The position numbers and the translations under genes were made by a program. From Chitinophagales bacterium (GTDB lineage Bacteria; Bacteroidota; Bacteroidia; Chitinophagales; Chitinophagaceae), in contig JAFLBN010000004.1 in the NCBI GenBank assembly GCA_017303395.1, positions 62,001 through 126,000 of the forward strand: a stretch of 64,000 nt of DNA, read 5' to 3'. A model generated the notes under the pieces. The model ran no database searches. It saw only the letters and a list, made by a program, of their open reading frames with translations, and was not told the DNA's origin. Below are positions 8,248 through 16,323 of the stretch, one piece after another (the stretch's first letter is position 1; each line of letters opens with the position of its first letter).

Positions 8248-9462
8248 TTAATCTGCCCATATCAGGCTGCCATCGCCATAGCTCAGGAAACGATAATCGT
8301 TATTTAGTGCATGATTGTAGATAGTTCGCCAATTATTGTTGGTAATAGCCGCTACTAATAATAACAGTGTAGACTGCGGTTGGTGGAAATTGGTAACCAG
8401 TCCATTTATAACACGGCATTTATAACCCGGTGCTATCAATATCTGTGTACGGGTTACGAGGCGCTGCATATTGTTGGCAACAAGATAGTCTGCAATGGCT
8501 TGTAATGCTTCAGTAACGGTAGCTTCGGTTTTCAGCTCATAAGGTTCCCATTGAGTAATGGCTACATCACCTTCGGGCTTGATGCCCATCAATAGTTTTG
8601 CACCTATCCAGTAGAGGCTCTCAAGTGTGCGCATAGATGTAGTACCTACTGCAATGATATTGCCTGCATGCTGCAATAGCTTTTCAATGGCGGATGCTTC
8701 AATCTCTATCCATTCGGTATGCATATCGTGCCCGTCCATCGTTTCACTCTTTACAGGTTTGAAAGTACCTGCGCCTACATGCAGCGTAACGAATGCTTTA
8801 TCTATATGTTTTGTCTCAAAGCTTTTGAATACGGTATCTGTGAAATGCAGACCTGCTGTCGGTGCCGCTACGCTGCCCTCTTCTTTTGCATAGATGGTCT
8901 GGTAGCGTTGTTCATCACTCTTTTCAGATTCGCGGTGCAGATATGGTGGTATGGGTACTTTACCTATGTAGTGCAATACTTCTGCAAACGTTAGGTCTGC
9001 ATCCCATGTAAACTCTATGGTAAACGAACCTGATTGTCTTTCTACAATAGCTGCTTGCAATGTAAAATCAGGAGCAGTATGTTGTACAGATAACAACATG
9101 CCTTGCTTCCACTTGCTGGCACCACCTACCATGCAGTTCCACCAAACTTTGTTTTTCTGTAGTAGTGCTGTTTGTATTTCGGGGTACTGGCTGTGTGGTT
9201 CCAAACAGAAGATTTCTATCAGCCCACCTGTATCTTTTTTGAAAAGCAGCCTTGCATTGACAACTTTGGTCTGGTTGAAAACAAGCAGCGAGTTTTCAGG
9301 AATATGGTTAGCTATATTGCGATACACATCTTCCTCAATATTGCCGGAACTGTATATCAGCAATTTGCTTGCATCCCTTTCCTGCAATGGATATGCCGCG
9401 ATTCTGTCATCGGGCAAATCGTACGTATAATCTTCAATCTTTAAACTGCTTGGGTGCTGCAT
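8248..9462 (-). CDS. queA: S-adenosylmethionine:tRNA ribosyltransferase-isomerase
   Basis: A 404-residue QueA, which transfers and rearranges the ribose of S-adenosylmethionine onto preQ1 at position 34 of tRNAs to make epoxyqueuosine. Signature segments: the N-terminal YDLPDDRIAAYP, the LLVFNQTKVVNARL block, EGSVAAPTAGLHFT near the middle, and the C-terminal NFHQPQSTLLLLVAA. It is somewhat longer than E. coli QueA (356 residues). The start is ATG 9462 rather than the TTG at 9474, because a promoter box at 9472-9479 overlaps the latter. No other queuosine gene is in the window. Confidence 0.94.
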   Translation of the reverse strand: MQHPSSLKIEDYTYDLPDDRIAAYPLQERDASKLLIYSSGNIEEDVYRNIANHIPENSLLVFNQTKVVNARLLFKKDTGGLIEIFCLEPHSQYPEIQTALLQKNKVWWNCMVGGASKWKQGMLLSVQHTAPDFTLQAAIVERQSGSFTIEFTWDADLTFAEVLHYIGKVPIPPYLHRESEKSDEQRYQTIYAKEEGSVAAPTAGLHFTDTVFKSFETKHIDKAFVTLHVGAGTFKPVKSETMDGHDMHTEWIEIEASAIEKLLQHAGNIIAVGTTSMRTLESLYWIGAKLLMGIKPEGDVAITQWEPYELKTEATVTEALQAIADYLVANNMQRLVTRTQILIAPGYKCRVINGLVTNFHQPQSTLLLLVAAITNNNWRTIYNHALNNDYRFLSYGDGSLIWAD

Positions 9463-9471
9463 AACGAAGCG

Positions 9472-9503
9472 CAAAGCTACAAGCTGATAGGGGTTATTTC
9501 AAA
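9472..9503 (-). promoter_or_regulatory. Promoter of queA with -33 and -7 boxes
   Basis: Minus strand: TTTG at 9503-9500, 20-base spacer, then TAGCTTTG at 9479-9472, matching the Bacteroidota sigma-ABfr consensus. The -33 box lies inside the 3' end of the upstream hydrolase gene. Confidence 0.6.
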
Positions 9504-10345
9504 AAATCCCTCATGGTTGCCACAATCTGCTCGGCACCGCTGCCATATAGCATGGTATGGTGATTGCCATCTACTGCTATGTATTTCGCATCGGGCATCA
9601 TTTCTACCGTTTCCAGTGCATTGCATTCAGGTAGCAGTGGTTCACCGAGTGAATATTCGTCTACACCATTTATCAGGATGGTTGGTTGCTTCACCTCCTG
9701 CACATGCTCATCCCATGGTGTAGCACCTACATTGTACGCCACCTGCAAGATGTTTGCCAGTATAGGACGTGGGGTTACACCACCTTCTTCGGTAGTCTTT
9801 ACATCTGCCATATAATACCTTTCCATTGCAGGCTCCCAGAAGGCACTGAATGGTGCGGCTTTGATCTCATTGATGTATGCATCCCACGAAGCAAATTGCT
9901 TATCGAGCCTGCCAAGTGTGGGCTGCAACATCTCTAATGAATTGGGGTTCATCTTTGCCGCTGCATCCAGTATCACCAGTTTTTCAAACCTATCGGGGAA
10001 GTTGGCAGCCAGATAGTAACTCATCAAACCACCGAAAGAGTGGCCGGCTATGTTTACTTTATCTATACCCAGATGGTTCAGCAGATTGATAACATCTTCT
10101 GCATGGTCTGGAATACTATACGCAAATGCAGGATAGCCGCTCAGCCCGCGCCCACGCTGGTCGAGGCTGATAACAGTATAGTCATCGGCAAGACCACGAG
10201 CTACCAATCCGTCAAACGCATGTGCATTTGCTGTGAGGCCGTGCAGCATCAGCAGTGGTTGCTTACCTGCATTGTAGGTAATATAATGTAAGTGTGTATT
10301 ATTGCTATCAATAACACTACTATCGAATTCAGGAAAATCAGTCAT
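9494..10345 (-). CDS. Alpha/beta-fold hydrolase
   Basis: A 283-residue cytoplasmic alpha/beta hydrolase without a signal peptide. The oxyanion segment LLMLHGLTANAHAF follows the first strands; the nucleophile elbow is GHSFGG near residue 114; the catalytic His is in the DGNHHTML segment near the C-terminus, and an Asp lies in NGVDEYSLG. It starts 9 bases after the 3-hydroxybutyrate dehydrogenase gene and is probably its operon partner, which fits a short-chain ester or 3-hydroxyacid esterase, but the substrate is not determined. The family is too broad for a firmer name. Confidence 0.82.
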   Translation of the reverse strand: MTDFPEFDSSVIDSNNTHLHYITYNAGKQPLLMLHGLTANAHAFDGLVARGLADDYTVISLDQRGRGLSGYPAFAYSIPDHAEDVINLLNHLGIDKVNIAGHSFGGLMSYYLAANFPDRFEKLVILDAAAKMNPNSLEMLQPTLGRLDKQFASWDAYINEIKAAPFSAFWEPAMERYYMADVKTTEEGGVTPRPILANILQVAYNVGATPWDEHVQEVKQPTILINGVDEYSLGEPLLPECNALETVEMMPDAKYIAVDGNHHTMLYGSGAEQIVATMRDFLK

Positions 10346-10354
10346 GTTAAATAT

Positions 10355-11125
10355 TTATTGTGCCGTCCAGCCACCGTCTATCGGCAAGGCAATACCCGTC
10401 ATTTGTGCTGCGCTATCTGATGCAATATAAAGCACGGATTGTGCAATAGCATCTACAGGTATAAACTCTTTTACAGCCTGCTTATCCAGCATTACTTTTT
10501 CTATCACTTCTTCACGGCTCAAGTTGTGCGTTTTCATCTGGTCGGCTATCTGCTTATCTATAATAGGCGTATGTACATAACCCGGGCAAATAGCATTCGC
10601 GGTAATACCAAATGGTGCACCTTCCAGCGCGATGGTTTTTGTAAAGCCTATGATGCCATGCTTTGATGCTACGTAAGCACTCTTGAACTCTGACGCAACT
10701 AAGCCATGTGCCGATGCGATGTTGATGATGCGTCCCCATTTACGTGCTTTCATTCCTTTCCACACTGCCTGTGTAGTGTAGAACGCGGCTGTCAGGTTGA
10801 TGCCAATGATAGCATTCCATTTATCTGCGGGAAAATCTTCGATAGGAGATACAAACTGTATGCCTGCATTGTTGACCAATATATCTATACCACCAAATTT
10901 TGCTTCAGCTTCTGCAATCATTGCTTTGATGTTATCGGGCTGCAGCATGTTGGCAGGAGAGAAGATATGCTGAATACCAAACTCGTCTGCTACCTGTTGT
11001 GCTATCTCTGCTCCATTCGGCTCCAAACCGTTGAATACTATATTATGACCTTGCGCTGCAAATACTTTTGCAATGCCTAGGCCTATACCACTAGTGCTAC
11101 CTGTTATCAATACTGTTTTTGCCAT
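10355..11125 (-). CDS. 3-hydroxybutyrate dehydrogenase (SDR family)
   Basis: A 256-residue short-chain dehydrogenase resembling D-3-hydroxybutyrate dehydrogenase, which oxidises 3-hydroxybutyrate to acetoacetate with NAD. Cofactor motif TGSTSGIGLG at residues 7-16, NNAGIQFV near 90, catalytic Ser in NIASAHG, and YVASK for the Tyr/Lys pair. The QFV and SAHGLVAS stretches and the long C-terminal insertion with QMKTHNLSREEVIEKVML are typical of the BdhA group. ATG 11125 replaces a start 11 codons upstream that would include the promoter box. The enzyme probably serves ketone-body or polyhydroxybutyrate turnover together with the downstream hydrolase. Confidence 0.88.
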   Translation of the reverse strand: MAKTVLITGSTSGIGLGIAKVFAAQGHNIVFNGLEPNGAEIAQQVADEFGIQHIFSPANMLQPDNIKAMIAEAEAKFGGIDILVNNAGIQFVSPIEDFPADKWNAIIGINLTAAFYTTQAVWKGMKARKWGRIINIASAHGLVASEFKSAYVASKHGIIGFTKTIALEGAPFGITANAICPGYVHTPIIDKQIADQMKTHNLSREEVIEKVMLDKQAVKEFIPVDAIAQSVLYIASDSAAQMTGIALPIDGGWTAQ

Positions 11126-11129
11126 ATAC

Positions 11130-11137
11130 CAAATGTA
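11130..11137 (-). promoter_or_regulatory. -7 promoter box of the hydroxybutyrate dehydrogenase gene
   Basis: Minus-strand TACATTTG ending only 4 bases before ATG 11125, which implies a leaderless or nearly leaderless transcript. Confidence 0.45.
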
Positions 11138-11198
11138 GGTGTTTAATATGCCGCACAACTAAGCTATGCGCAGTTTTTGCATAATATTAATACTTGTG

Positions 11199-12593
11199 CT
11201 ATCGCAGTTGCGGTATACTGATGCCTGTCATCTTGCGATAGAGGTCGATAGCGTAGAGATCTGTCATGCCAGAAATAAAATCTACAACTGATTGTATATT
11301 GTTGTACAGCAATCCATCTTTAACATCAACAGGAAACTGGCTTGAAATAAGCTGTACTATTTTGCCAGATTTTGATTTTTCAGGATGCAACACTGCGTTT
11401 ACAAACTCTTTCAACAAACCACCAATTACATTATAACCTGCAATCTCTATTTCTACTACTGATTTGTAGTTGTAAATATACTTGACAGAGTATCTGTTTA
11501 TTTCGTCTATCAGTGGTTTGTATTCTACAGGCATGCAAGTCAGCAAGTCTTTTTCAAGTTTGCCGGCAAGCAATGCTTCTTCCTGCTCCATGAAAATCTT
11601 TGACAGTTTTTCAACCATCAAGCCTATCCATTTTGCACGAATGAATTGTACTTTCTGATTATCATCTACCAAGCCTTCTACTTTCTTCTCTACATAGGCA
11701 GCACTGTTGTAATAATCGCTCTCCATATCGAAGAATGGATAGAACAACTTTTTGATGGTAGCCAGCGATACAATGCCCAGCCTGTGCGCATCTTCCATAT
11801 CTATGATGCGATAGCATATATCATCTGCAGCCTCTGTAAGATATACAAACGGATGGCGTGCATATACGTGTTGAAAGCCCTCTATCTTAGGTATGTGGAA
11901 GGTAGCAGCCATCTGCTCAAACAATACCAGCTCACTATCAAAATAGCCCGACTTTTTGGTTGCTATCAATCCTGTTTTTTTATTAAACCCTTCCGATGAG
12001 CTCGATGGATATTTTACGATAGATGCAAGTGTGCTGTAAGTAAGCCTGTAGCCGCCTTCTTCTTTCTCGTTAAAATTGTTGGTGAGTGTACGCAGTGCAT
12101 TTGCATTACCCTCAAACTTTTCAAAGTCTTTCAGTTGATTGGAAGACAGGTTATCGTGTATCTGCTTTCTGTTATCGCCTTCCAATTCTTCAAAATAGGT
12201 TCTTATGGCATCTTCGCCCGAATGCCCGAATGGTGGATTACCAATATCGTGCGACAGACATGCGGCTGCAATAACACTTGGCAATTCGTATTTGTAAAAC
12301 TCCTTAAAGTCTTCACCTTCGTTACTATACTTTGCAGCAATGGCATCGCCCACAGCCTTGCCCAGCGAACGGCCTACAGAGGCTACCTCCAGACTATGCG
12401 TAAGCCTATTGTGCACAAATACTGCACCAGGCAAAGGGAACACCTGTGTCTTGTTCTGCAACCTGCGGAATGCAGATGAAAATATAATGCGGTCATAATC
12501 GCGCAGGAAAGATGTACGTACGCTATCAGGATTGCTTACTTTATCTGCACGGTCGCCCGTTCTTTTAGCGCTATAGAGGCTTTGCCAATTCAT
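11199..12593 (-). CDS. dgt: Deoxyguanosinetriphosphate triphosphohydrolase
   Basis: A 464-residue HD-domain dNTP triphosphohydrolase that splits dGTP into deoxyguanosine and triphosphate. The HD metal site is seen as H in NRLTHSLEVA, HD in CLSHDIGNPPFGHSGEDAI, and the later D in YLTEAADDICYRI. The N-terminal Arg-rich YDRIIFSSAFRRLQNKTQVFP is typical of the family. It starts 9 bases after the MarR-like gene and is probably in one transcript with it. Besides dNTP pool control, dGTPases can act in phage defence; nothing here shows that role. Confidence 0.92.
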   Translation of the reverse strand: MNWQSLYSAKRTGDRADKVSNPDSVRTSFLRDYDRIIFSSAFRRLQNKTQVFPLPGAVFVHNRLTHSLEVASVGRSLGKAVGDAIAAKYSNEGEDFKEFYKYELPSVIAAACLSHDIGNPPFGHSGEDAIRTYFEELEGDNRKQIHDNLSSNQLKDFEKFEGNANALRTLTNNFNEKEEGGYRLTYSTLASIVKYPSSSSEGFNKKTGLIATKKSGYFDSELVLFEQMAATFHIPKIEGFQHVYARHPFVYLTEAADDICYRIIDMEDAHRLGIVSLATIKKLFYPFFDMESDYYNSAAYVEKKVEGLVDDNQKVQFIRAKWIGLMVEKLSKIFMEQEEALLAGKLEKDLLTCMPVEYKPLIDEINRYSVKYIYNYKSVVEIEIAGYNVIGGLLKEFVNAVLHPEKSKSGKIVQLISSQFPVDVKDGLLYNNIQSVVDFISGMTDLYAIDLYRKMTGISIPQLR

Positions 12594-12602
12594 AGTGCAA
12601 TG

Positions 12603-13250
12603 TTATGCAAGGCTTTCTAAAACCTCTTCTTTTTCGTTGGTAAAAATATGATGATGGAACCTGTCTAATTTTTTGAGGAAGTATAGCAACTGTATTTTCT
12701 CATCTGTTTCAAGGTCGCCCGTTACTATTTCAGACACTTTGCCCATTTTGCCGAAGATACTGTACAGCAATCCTTTGCCTTTATCATTCAACTTTACCAG
12801 TTTGCTGCGTTTATCCTGTTCGTCGTCAAACTGATCTATCAAGCCGTTTTGTAACAGCCGCTTGATTATTTCCATACCCGTTGGTTTTTCGTGTATGTTT
12901 TTCGCAATTAATTCAGTCTTTTTTAAACAATTGTAGGTGAGAAGTGTTGCTAAATATCCAAACTCATCTACTGTTTGCAACGGGGTATTTTCCAATGCTT
13001 TTTTAGAATATACCCTTGCATAGCGGTACATGTTGACAATCAGTATGGATATTTCTGTTTCAATTTTATTGCCATTATCTACCTGCTCGTATGGTTCGTT
13101 GCCCATACGCAGGTCTGCCGATGGGTCTGATTTTGTTTTATTAAATAACCAGACAGCAAAGTCTTTGGCTGTTGGCTTCACTTTGCCATCAACTTCGGCC
13201 TCGTATTGCTCTGTCAGGTTGATTAATTCTTTTAAAAAATCGTAAGGCAT
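12603..13250 (-). CDS. MarR-like winged-helix regulator (first of two)
   Basis: A 215-residue DNA-binding protein. The central part (about 85-185) fits a MarR winged helix: the helix LLTYNCLKKTELIAKNIHEKPTGMEIIKRLLQNGLI followed by the wing DEQDKRSKLVKLNDKG. The N-terminal 80 residues are longer than in ordinary MarR proteins and share a pattern with the second copy at 22790-23422 (a short helix, an acidic stretch, then a F/Y-rich segment). ATG 13250 fits better than a start 10 codons upstream. It is divergent from a TonB-dependent receptor gene and lies 9 bases before dgt. A perfect palindrome at 13354-13375 may be its operator. The ligand is unknown. Confidence 0.8.
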   Translation of the reverse strand: MPYDFLKELINLTEQYEAEVDGKVKPTAKDFAVWLFNKTKSDPSADLRMGNEPYEQVDNGNKIETEISILIVNMYRYARVYSKKALENTPLQTVDEFGYLATLLTYNCLKKTELIAKNIHEKPTGMEIIKRLLQNGLIDQFDDEQDKRSKLVKLNDKGKGLLYSIFGKMGKVSEIVTGDLETDEKIQLLYFLKKLDRFHHHIFTNEKEEVLESLA

Positions 13251-13353
13251 AAATAATGACTTAATACTATATAGGAACAAAAATAAAGAATATAGTACAA
13301 AAACATTCTAAATTATTTGGTAAATAGTATGTAAATATCTTTTTTTGCGTTTA

Positions 13354-13375
13354 AATAGGTTGAAAACAACCTATT
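13354..13375. promoter_or_regulatory. Perfect palindrome, candidate MarR operator
   Basis: Two 9-base arms (AATAGGTTG and CAACCTATT) separated by AAAA, in the 190-base divergent region between the MarR-like gene and the TonB receptor gene. It has no T tract and lies upstream of the receptor's probable start, so an operator is more likely than a terminator. Confidence 0.5.
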
Positions 13376-13440
13376 ATTCTATGAGGCAGATAATTTATTT
13401 ATTCATTCAACTTACCATACAAATAGTAAAAACGACGGCT

Positions 13441-15876
13441 ATGACTTTCAGAAGATTACTTTGTTTGCTGATGATGCTGGTGATGCATGCAGGTGTATAT
13501 GCACAGGCAAGCGGTGTCATCACAGGTACTATCAAAGACAAGAAAACACAGGAACCCATCCCGAGTGTAACGGTAACACTTGAGGGAACAACAACCGGTG
13601 CGGCATCAGACTTTGAGGGTAATTTCAGGATAGATAATATACCCCCAAAAACCTATAACCTGAAAATACAGGCTGTAGACTACAAGCCACAGGTTATATA
13701 CAATGTGGTAGTAACATCGGGCAATGCGCAGACGCTCACGGTGGAAATGGAAGCTAATAACATTAGCCTGAATGAGGTAGTGGTAAAGGCCAATCCGTTT
13801 CAGAAAAATGCAGAAACACCACTTTCCATACAATCACTCTCTGCACAGGAGATAAAAAGTAACCCTGGTGGCAACTTCGATATTTCTCGCGTAATACAGG
13901 CATTCCCCGGCGTAGGTGGTACATCGGGTTCTGTTGGTGGTTACAGAAACGACCTTATTATTCGCGGTGGTGCACCAAACGAAAACGTGTACTACCTGGA
14001 TGGTATTGAAGTACCCGTTATCAATCACTTTGCTACACAAGGCAGTGCAGGCGGCCCTACAGGTATTGTGAATATATCTTTCATCGAAGATGTATCTCTC
14101 TATACAAGTGCATTCCCTTCTAAGTTCGATAACCCACTTTCGGGTGTGTTGCAAATGAAACAGCGCAGGGCAAACCCTGATAAAGTGCAAGGTAACGTGA
14201 GGCTGAGCGCTACTGAACTGGCAGTAACTGCAGACGGCCCAATCAATAAAAAACTGACATTCCTCAGCTCAGTTAGGCGTTCTTATTTGCAATTGCTGTT
14301 TGGTGCGTTACAATTGCCAATCAGACCTTCCTATTGGGATTTTCAATACAAGCTGGATTACAAAATCAACAAGAATCTTTCCTTCTATACACTTGGTATA
14401 GGTGCGATAGACAATTTCACCTTCAACACACCGGATGAACAAACACCGGAAAACAATTACATACTGAAAAGTAATCCGACCATCAACCAATGGAACTATA
14501 CCAATGGTTACGGACTGAAAGGATTAATGAATAAAGGCTATTGGAACCTTACATTCAGCCGTAATATGCTGAACAACCAGCTGAACAAATTTGAAGACAA
14601 TCAGAACCCTGTAGAAAGCCAACGCATATTGCGCATACGCTCTACAGAAGCTGAAAACAAACTGCGTTTCGACTTCAACAAATATTACAACACATGGAGC
14701 TATAGCTGGGGCGTAATGGCACAGTATGCACAGTTTGAAAATGAAGTATATAGCCGCGTACGTGCCGAAATAAAAGATGCAAACGGTAATATAGTACAGC
14801 CTGCATATATCATCAATGCAAATACAAACATCAACCTATGGAAGTATGGCGCATTTGCACAAGTAGCCAAAAACCTTTTTAAAGACAGGTTGAATCTTTC
14901 ATTCGGCATCAGGACAGATGGCAACAGCTTTACTACAGATGGCAGTAATCTTGGTAATACCATTTCGCCAAGACTGGCGGCATCATTATTGCTGCTGGAA
15001 AACCTGAAATTCAACGCTTCTGCAGGCCGATACTACAAGATGCCTACATATACTGTTTTGGGTTATCAGGCAGCGGGTGTATTCACCAACAAAAACAGCC
15101 GCTATATACAAAGCGACCACGCGGTGGCAGGATTTGAATATATACCAAAATCGGGAATGCGCTTTACATTGGAAGGTTTTTATAAACTATACAACAACTA
15201 TCCTGTATCTGCTGTAGATGGTATATCGCTGGCTAATAAAGGTGGTGACTTCAGCGTACTGGGTAATGAGCCTGTGAGTGCTGATGGTAAGGGACGCAGC
15301 TATGGTGTGGAGTTCCAGTTTCAACAAAAGTTTACCAAGAACTTCTATGCAGTACTTTCTTATACATACTACAAAAGCGAGTTTACAAATGCTAACGTGT
15401 TGTACGCACCCGCATCTTGGGATAACACCCACCTCCTGTCTTTCATAGGTGGTTACAAGTTTCGCAGAAACTATGAGTTAGGTGTAAAATTCCGTTATCA
15501 GGGTGGTGCACCATACACACCGTTTGATATGGCAGCATCTCAACGCAACTATCTGTCAACAGGTGCTGCGGTATACGACTATTCACAATTCAATCAATTG
15601 CGTCTTGGTTCTTTCCACTCTATGGATATAAGGTTGGATAAAAAATGGAACTATAAGAAATGGAGCCTTGATGTGTATATTGATATTACCAACCTGTATC
15701 GCAGTGTGCAACCTGAATATCCTAAATATACATTTGCACGCACTACAGACAACAGTGCTTTCCAAACTACAGACGGACAGGCTATAAAGAATGATGGCAG
15801 CAATGCAGTGCCATTGGTGCTGCAAGAATCGGATGCGGTATCGATACCAACCATAGGTTTTATAGTAGAGTTTTAA
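13441..15876 (+). CDS. TonB-dependent outer-membrane receptor (first of two)
   Basis: An 811-residue outer-membrane receptor for TonB-driven uptake. Order: signal peptide (residues 1-20, ending VYAQ), a carboxypeptidase-regulatory-like domain (GVITGTIKDKKTQEPIPSVTV, about 22-105), a plug domain with the VIQAFPGV and RGGAPNENVYYLDGIEVP motifs (about 120-230), and a beta barrel with a C-terminal IPTIGFIVEF ending in Phe. Earlier in-frame starts (TTG 13345, ATG 13381) would put non-signal sequence in front of a good signal peptide and overlap the palindrome. No SusD partner follows, so a role in glycan uptake is not supported; metal-chelate, peptide or other small-ligand uptake are possible. Confidence 0.9.
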   Translation: MTFRRLLCLLMMLVMHAGVYAQASGVITGTIKDKKTQEPIPSVTVTLEGTTTGAASDFEGNFRIDNIPPKTYNLKIQAVDYKPQVIYNVVVTSGNAQTLTVEMEANNISLNEVVVKANPFQKNAETPLSIQSLSAQEIKSNPGGNFDISRVIQAFPGVGGTSGSVGGYRNDLIIRGGAPNENVYYLDGIEVPVINHFATQGSAGGPTGIVNISFIEDVSLYTSAFPSKFDNPLSGVLQMKQRRANPDKVQGNVRLSATELAVTADGPINKKLTFLSSVRRSYLQLLFGALQLPIRPSYWDFQYKLDYKINKNLSFYTLGIGAIDNFTFNTPDEQTPENNYILKSNPTINQWNYTNGYGLKGLMNKGYWNLTFSRNMLNNQLNKFEDNQNPVESQRILRIRSTEAENKLRFDFNKYYNTWSYSWGVMAQYAQFENEVYSRVRAEIKDANGNIVQPAYIINANTNINLWKYGAFAQVAKNLFKDRLNLSFGIRTDGNSFTTDGSNLGNTISPRLAASLLLLENLKFNASAGRYYKMPTYTVLGYQAAGVFTNKNSRYIQSDHAVAGFEYIPKSGMRFTLEGFYKLYNNYPVSAVDGISLANKGGDFSVLGNEPVSADGKGRSYGVEFQFQQKFTKNFYAVLSYTYYKSEFTNANVLYAPASWDNTHLLSFIGGYKFRRNYELGVKFRYQGGAPYTPFDMAASQRNYLSTGAAVYDYSQFNQLRLGSFHSMDIRLDKKWNYKKWSLDVYIDITNLYRSVQPEYPKYTFARTTDNSAFQTTDGQAIKNDGSNAVPLVLQESDAVSIPTIGFIVEF

Positions 15877-15880
15877 ATGA

Positions 15881-15917
15881 AAACAAAGAAGCCACCCAAT
15901 GGGTGGCTTCTTTGTTT
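15881..15917. terminator. 17-bp bidirectional terminator
   Basis: Perfect 17-bp stem (15881-15897 with 15901-15917), 3-base loop, A run on the left and T run on the right. It serves the receptor gene and the converging small gene, whose stop codon it overlaps. Confidence 0.9.
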
Positions 15918-16224
15918 AATATTGCTCTGCGTTTGTTTTATATTTTCCTAACCTTTCCTCAGCATTCTTCAAGTCTCTGTTCAGATTGTTCTTTTCCTTA
16001 GAAGTCATTACTCCGTCTTTTTCATACTTCTCAATAGTCTGTTTAATACTATACTGCTCCTTCATCAGTTTCTCATACTCAACTGTCGTTATCTTTTTCT
16101 GCTTGTATGCAGCTTTAATAATACGCTCTTGTTTTTGCTGATCTTTTTTGAAATTTTGAGCACTAGCAATTAGCGACATTGACACGAAGGACAACATTAA
16201 CATTACTACCCTGATGTATTTCAT
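15916..16224 (-). CDS. Small secreted coiled-coil protein, function unknown
   Basis: A 102-residue protein with a signal peptide (residues 1-23, SLIASAQ) and then an almost entirely charged, lysine-rich helical body (KKDQQKQERIIKAAYKQKKITTVEYEKLMKEQ) likely to be a coiled coil. It ends with a heptad-like NRDLKNAEERLGKYK. The start is ATG 16224; an earlier ATG would place a polar stretch in front of the signal peptide. No recognised family. It converges on the TonB receptor gene and shares its terminator. A periplasmic role is likely from the signal peptide. Confidence 0.65.
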   Translation of the reverse strand: MKYIRVVMLMLSFVSMSLIASAQNFKKDQQKQERIIKAAYKQKKITTVEYEKLMKEQYSIKQTIEKYEKDGVMTSKEKNNLNRDLKNAEERLGKYKTNAEQY

Positions 16225-16323
16225 ACCATTTGTTTTGTAATGTAAAATTACAATCAATGAAATGGGATTGATATGATATTGGTCATCTTACTGAACAATA
16301 TTCATCAATGCAATGTATGTGTA

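Noticed and set aside
11199-12593. dgt as part of a phage defence island
   Set aside because: No other defence gene, recombinase or tRNA site is near; the neighbourhood is housekeeping and envelope genes.
13345-13440. Upstream starts (TTG 13345 and ATG 13381) for the first TonB receptor
   Set aside because: They overlap the perfect palindrome and put a second hydrophobic stretch in front of a good signal peptide at 13441.
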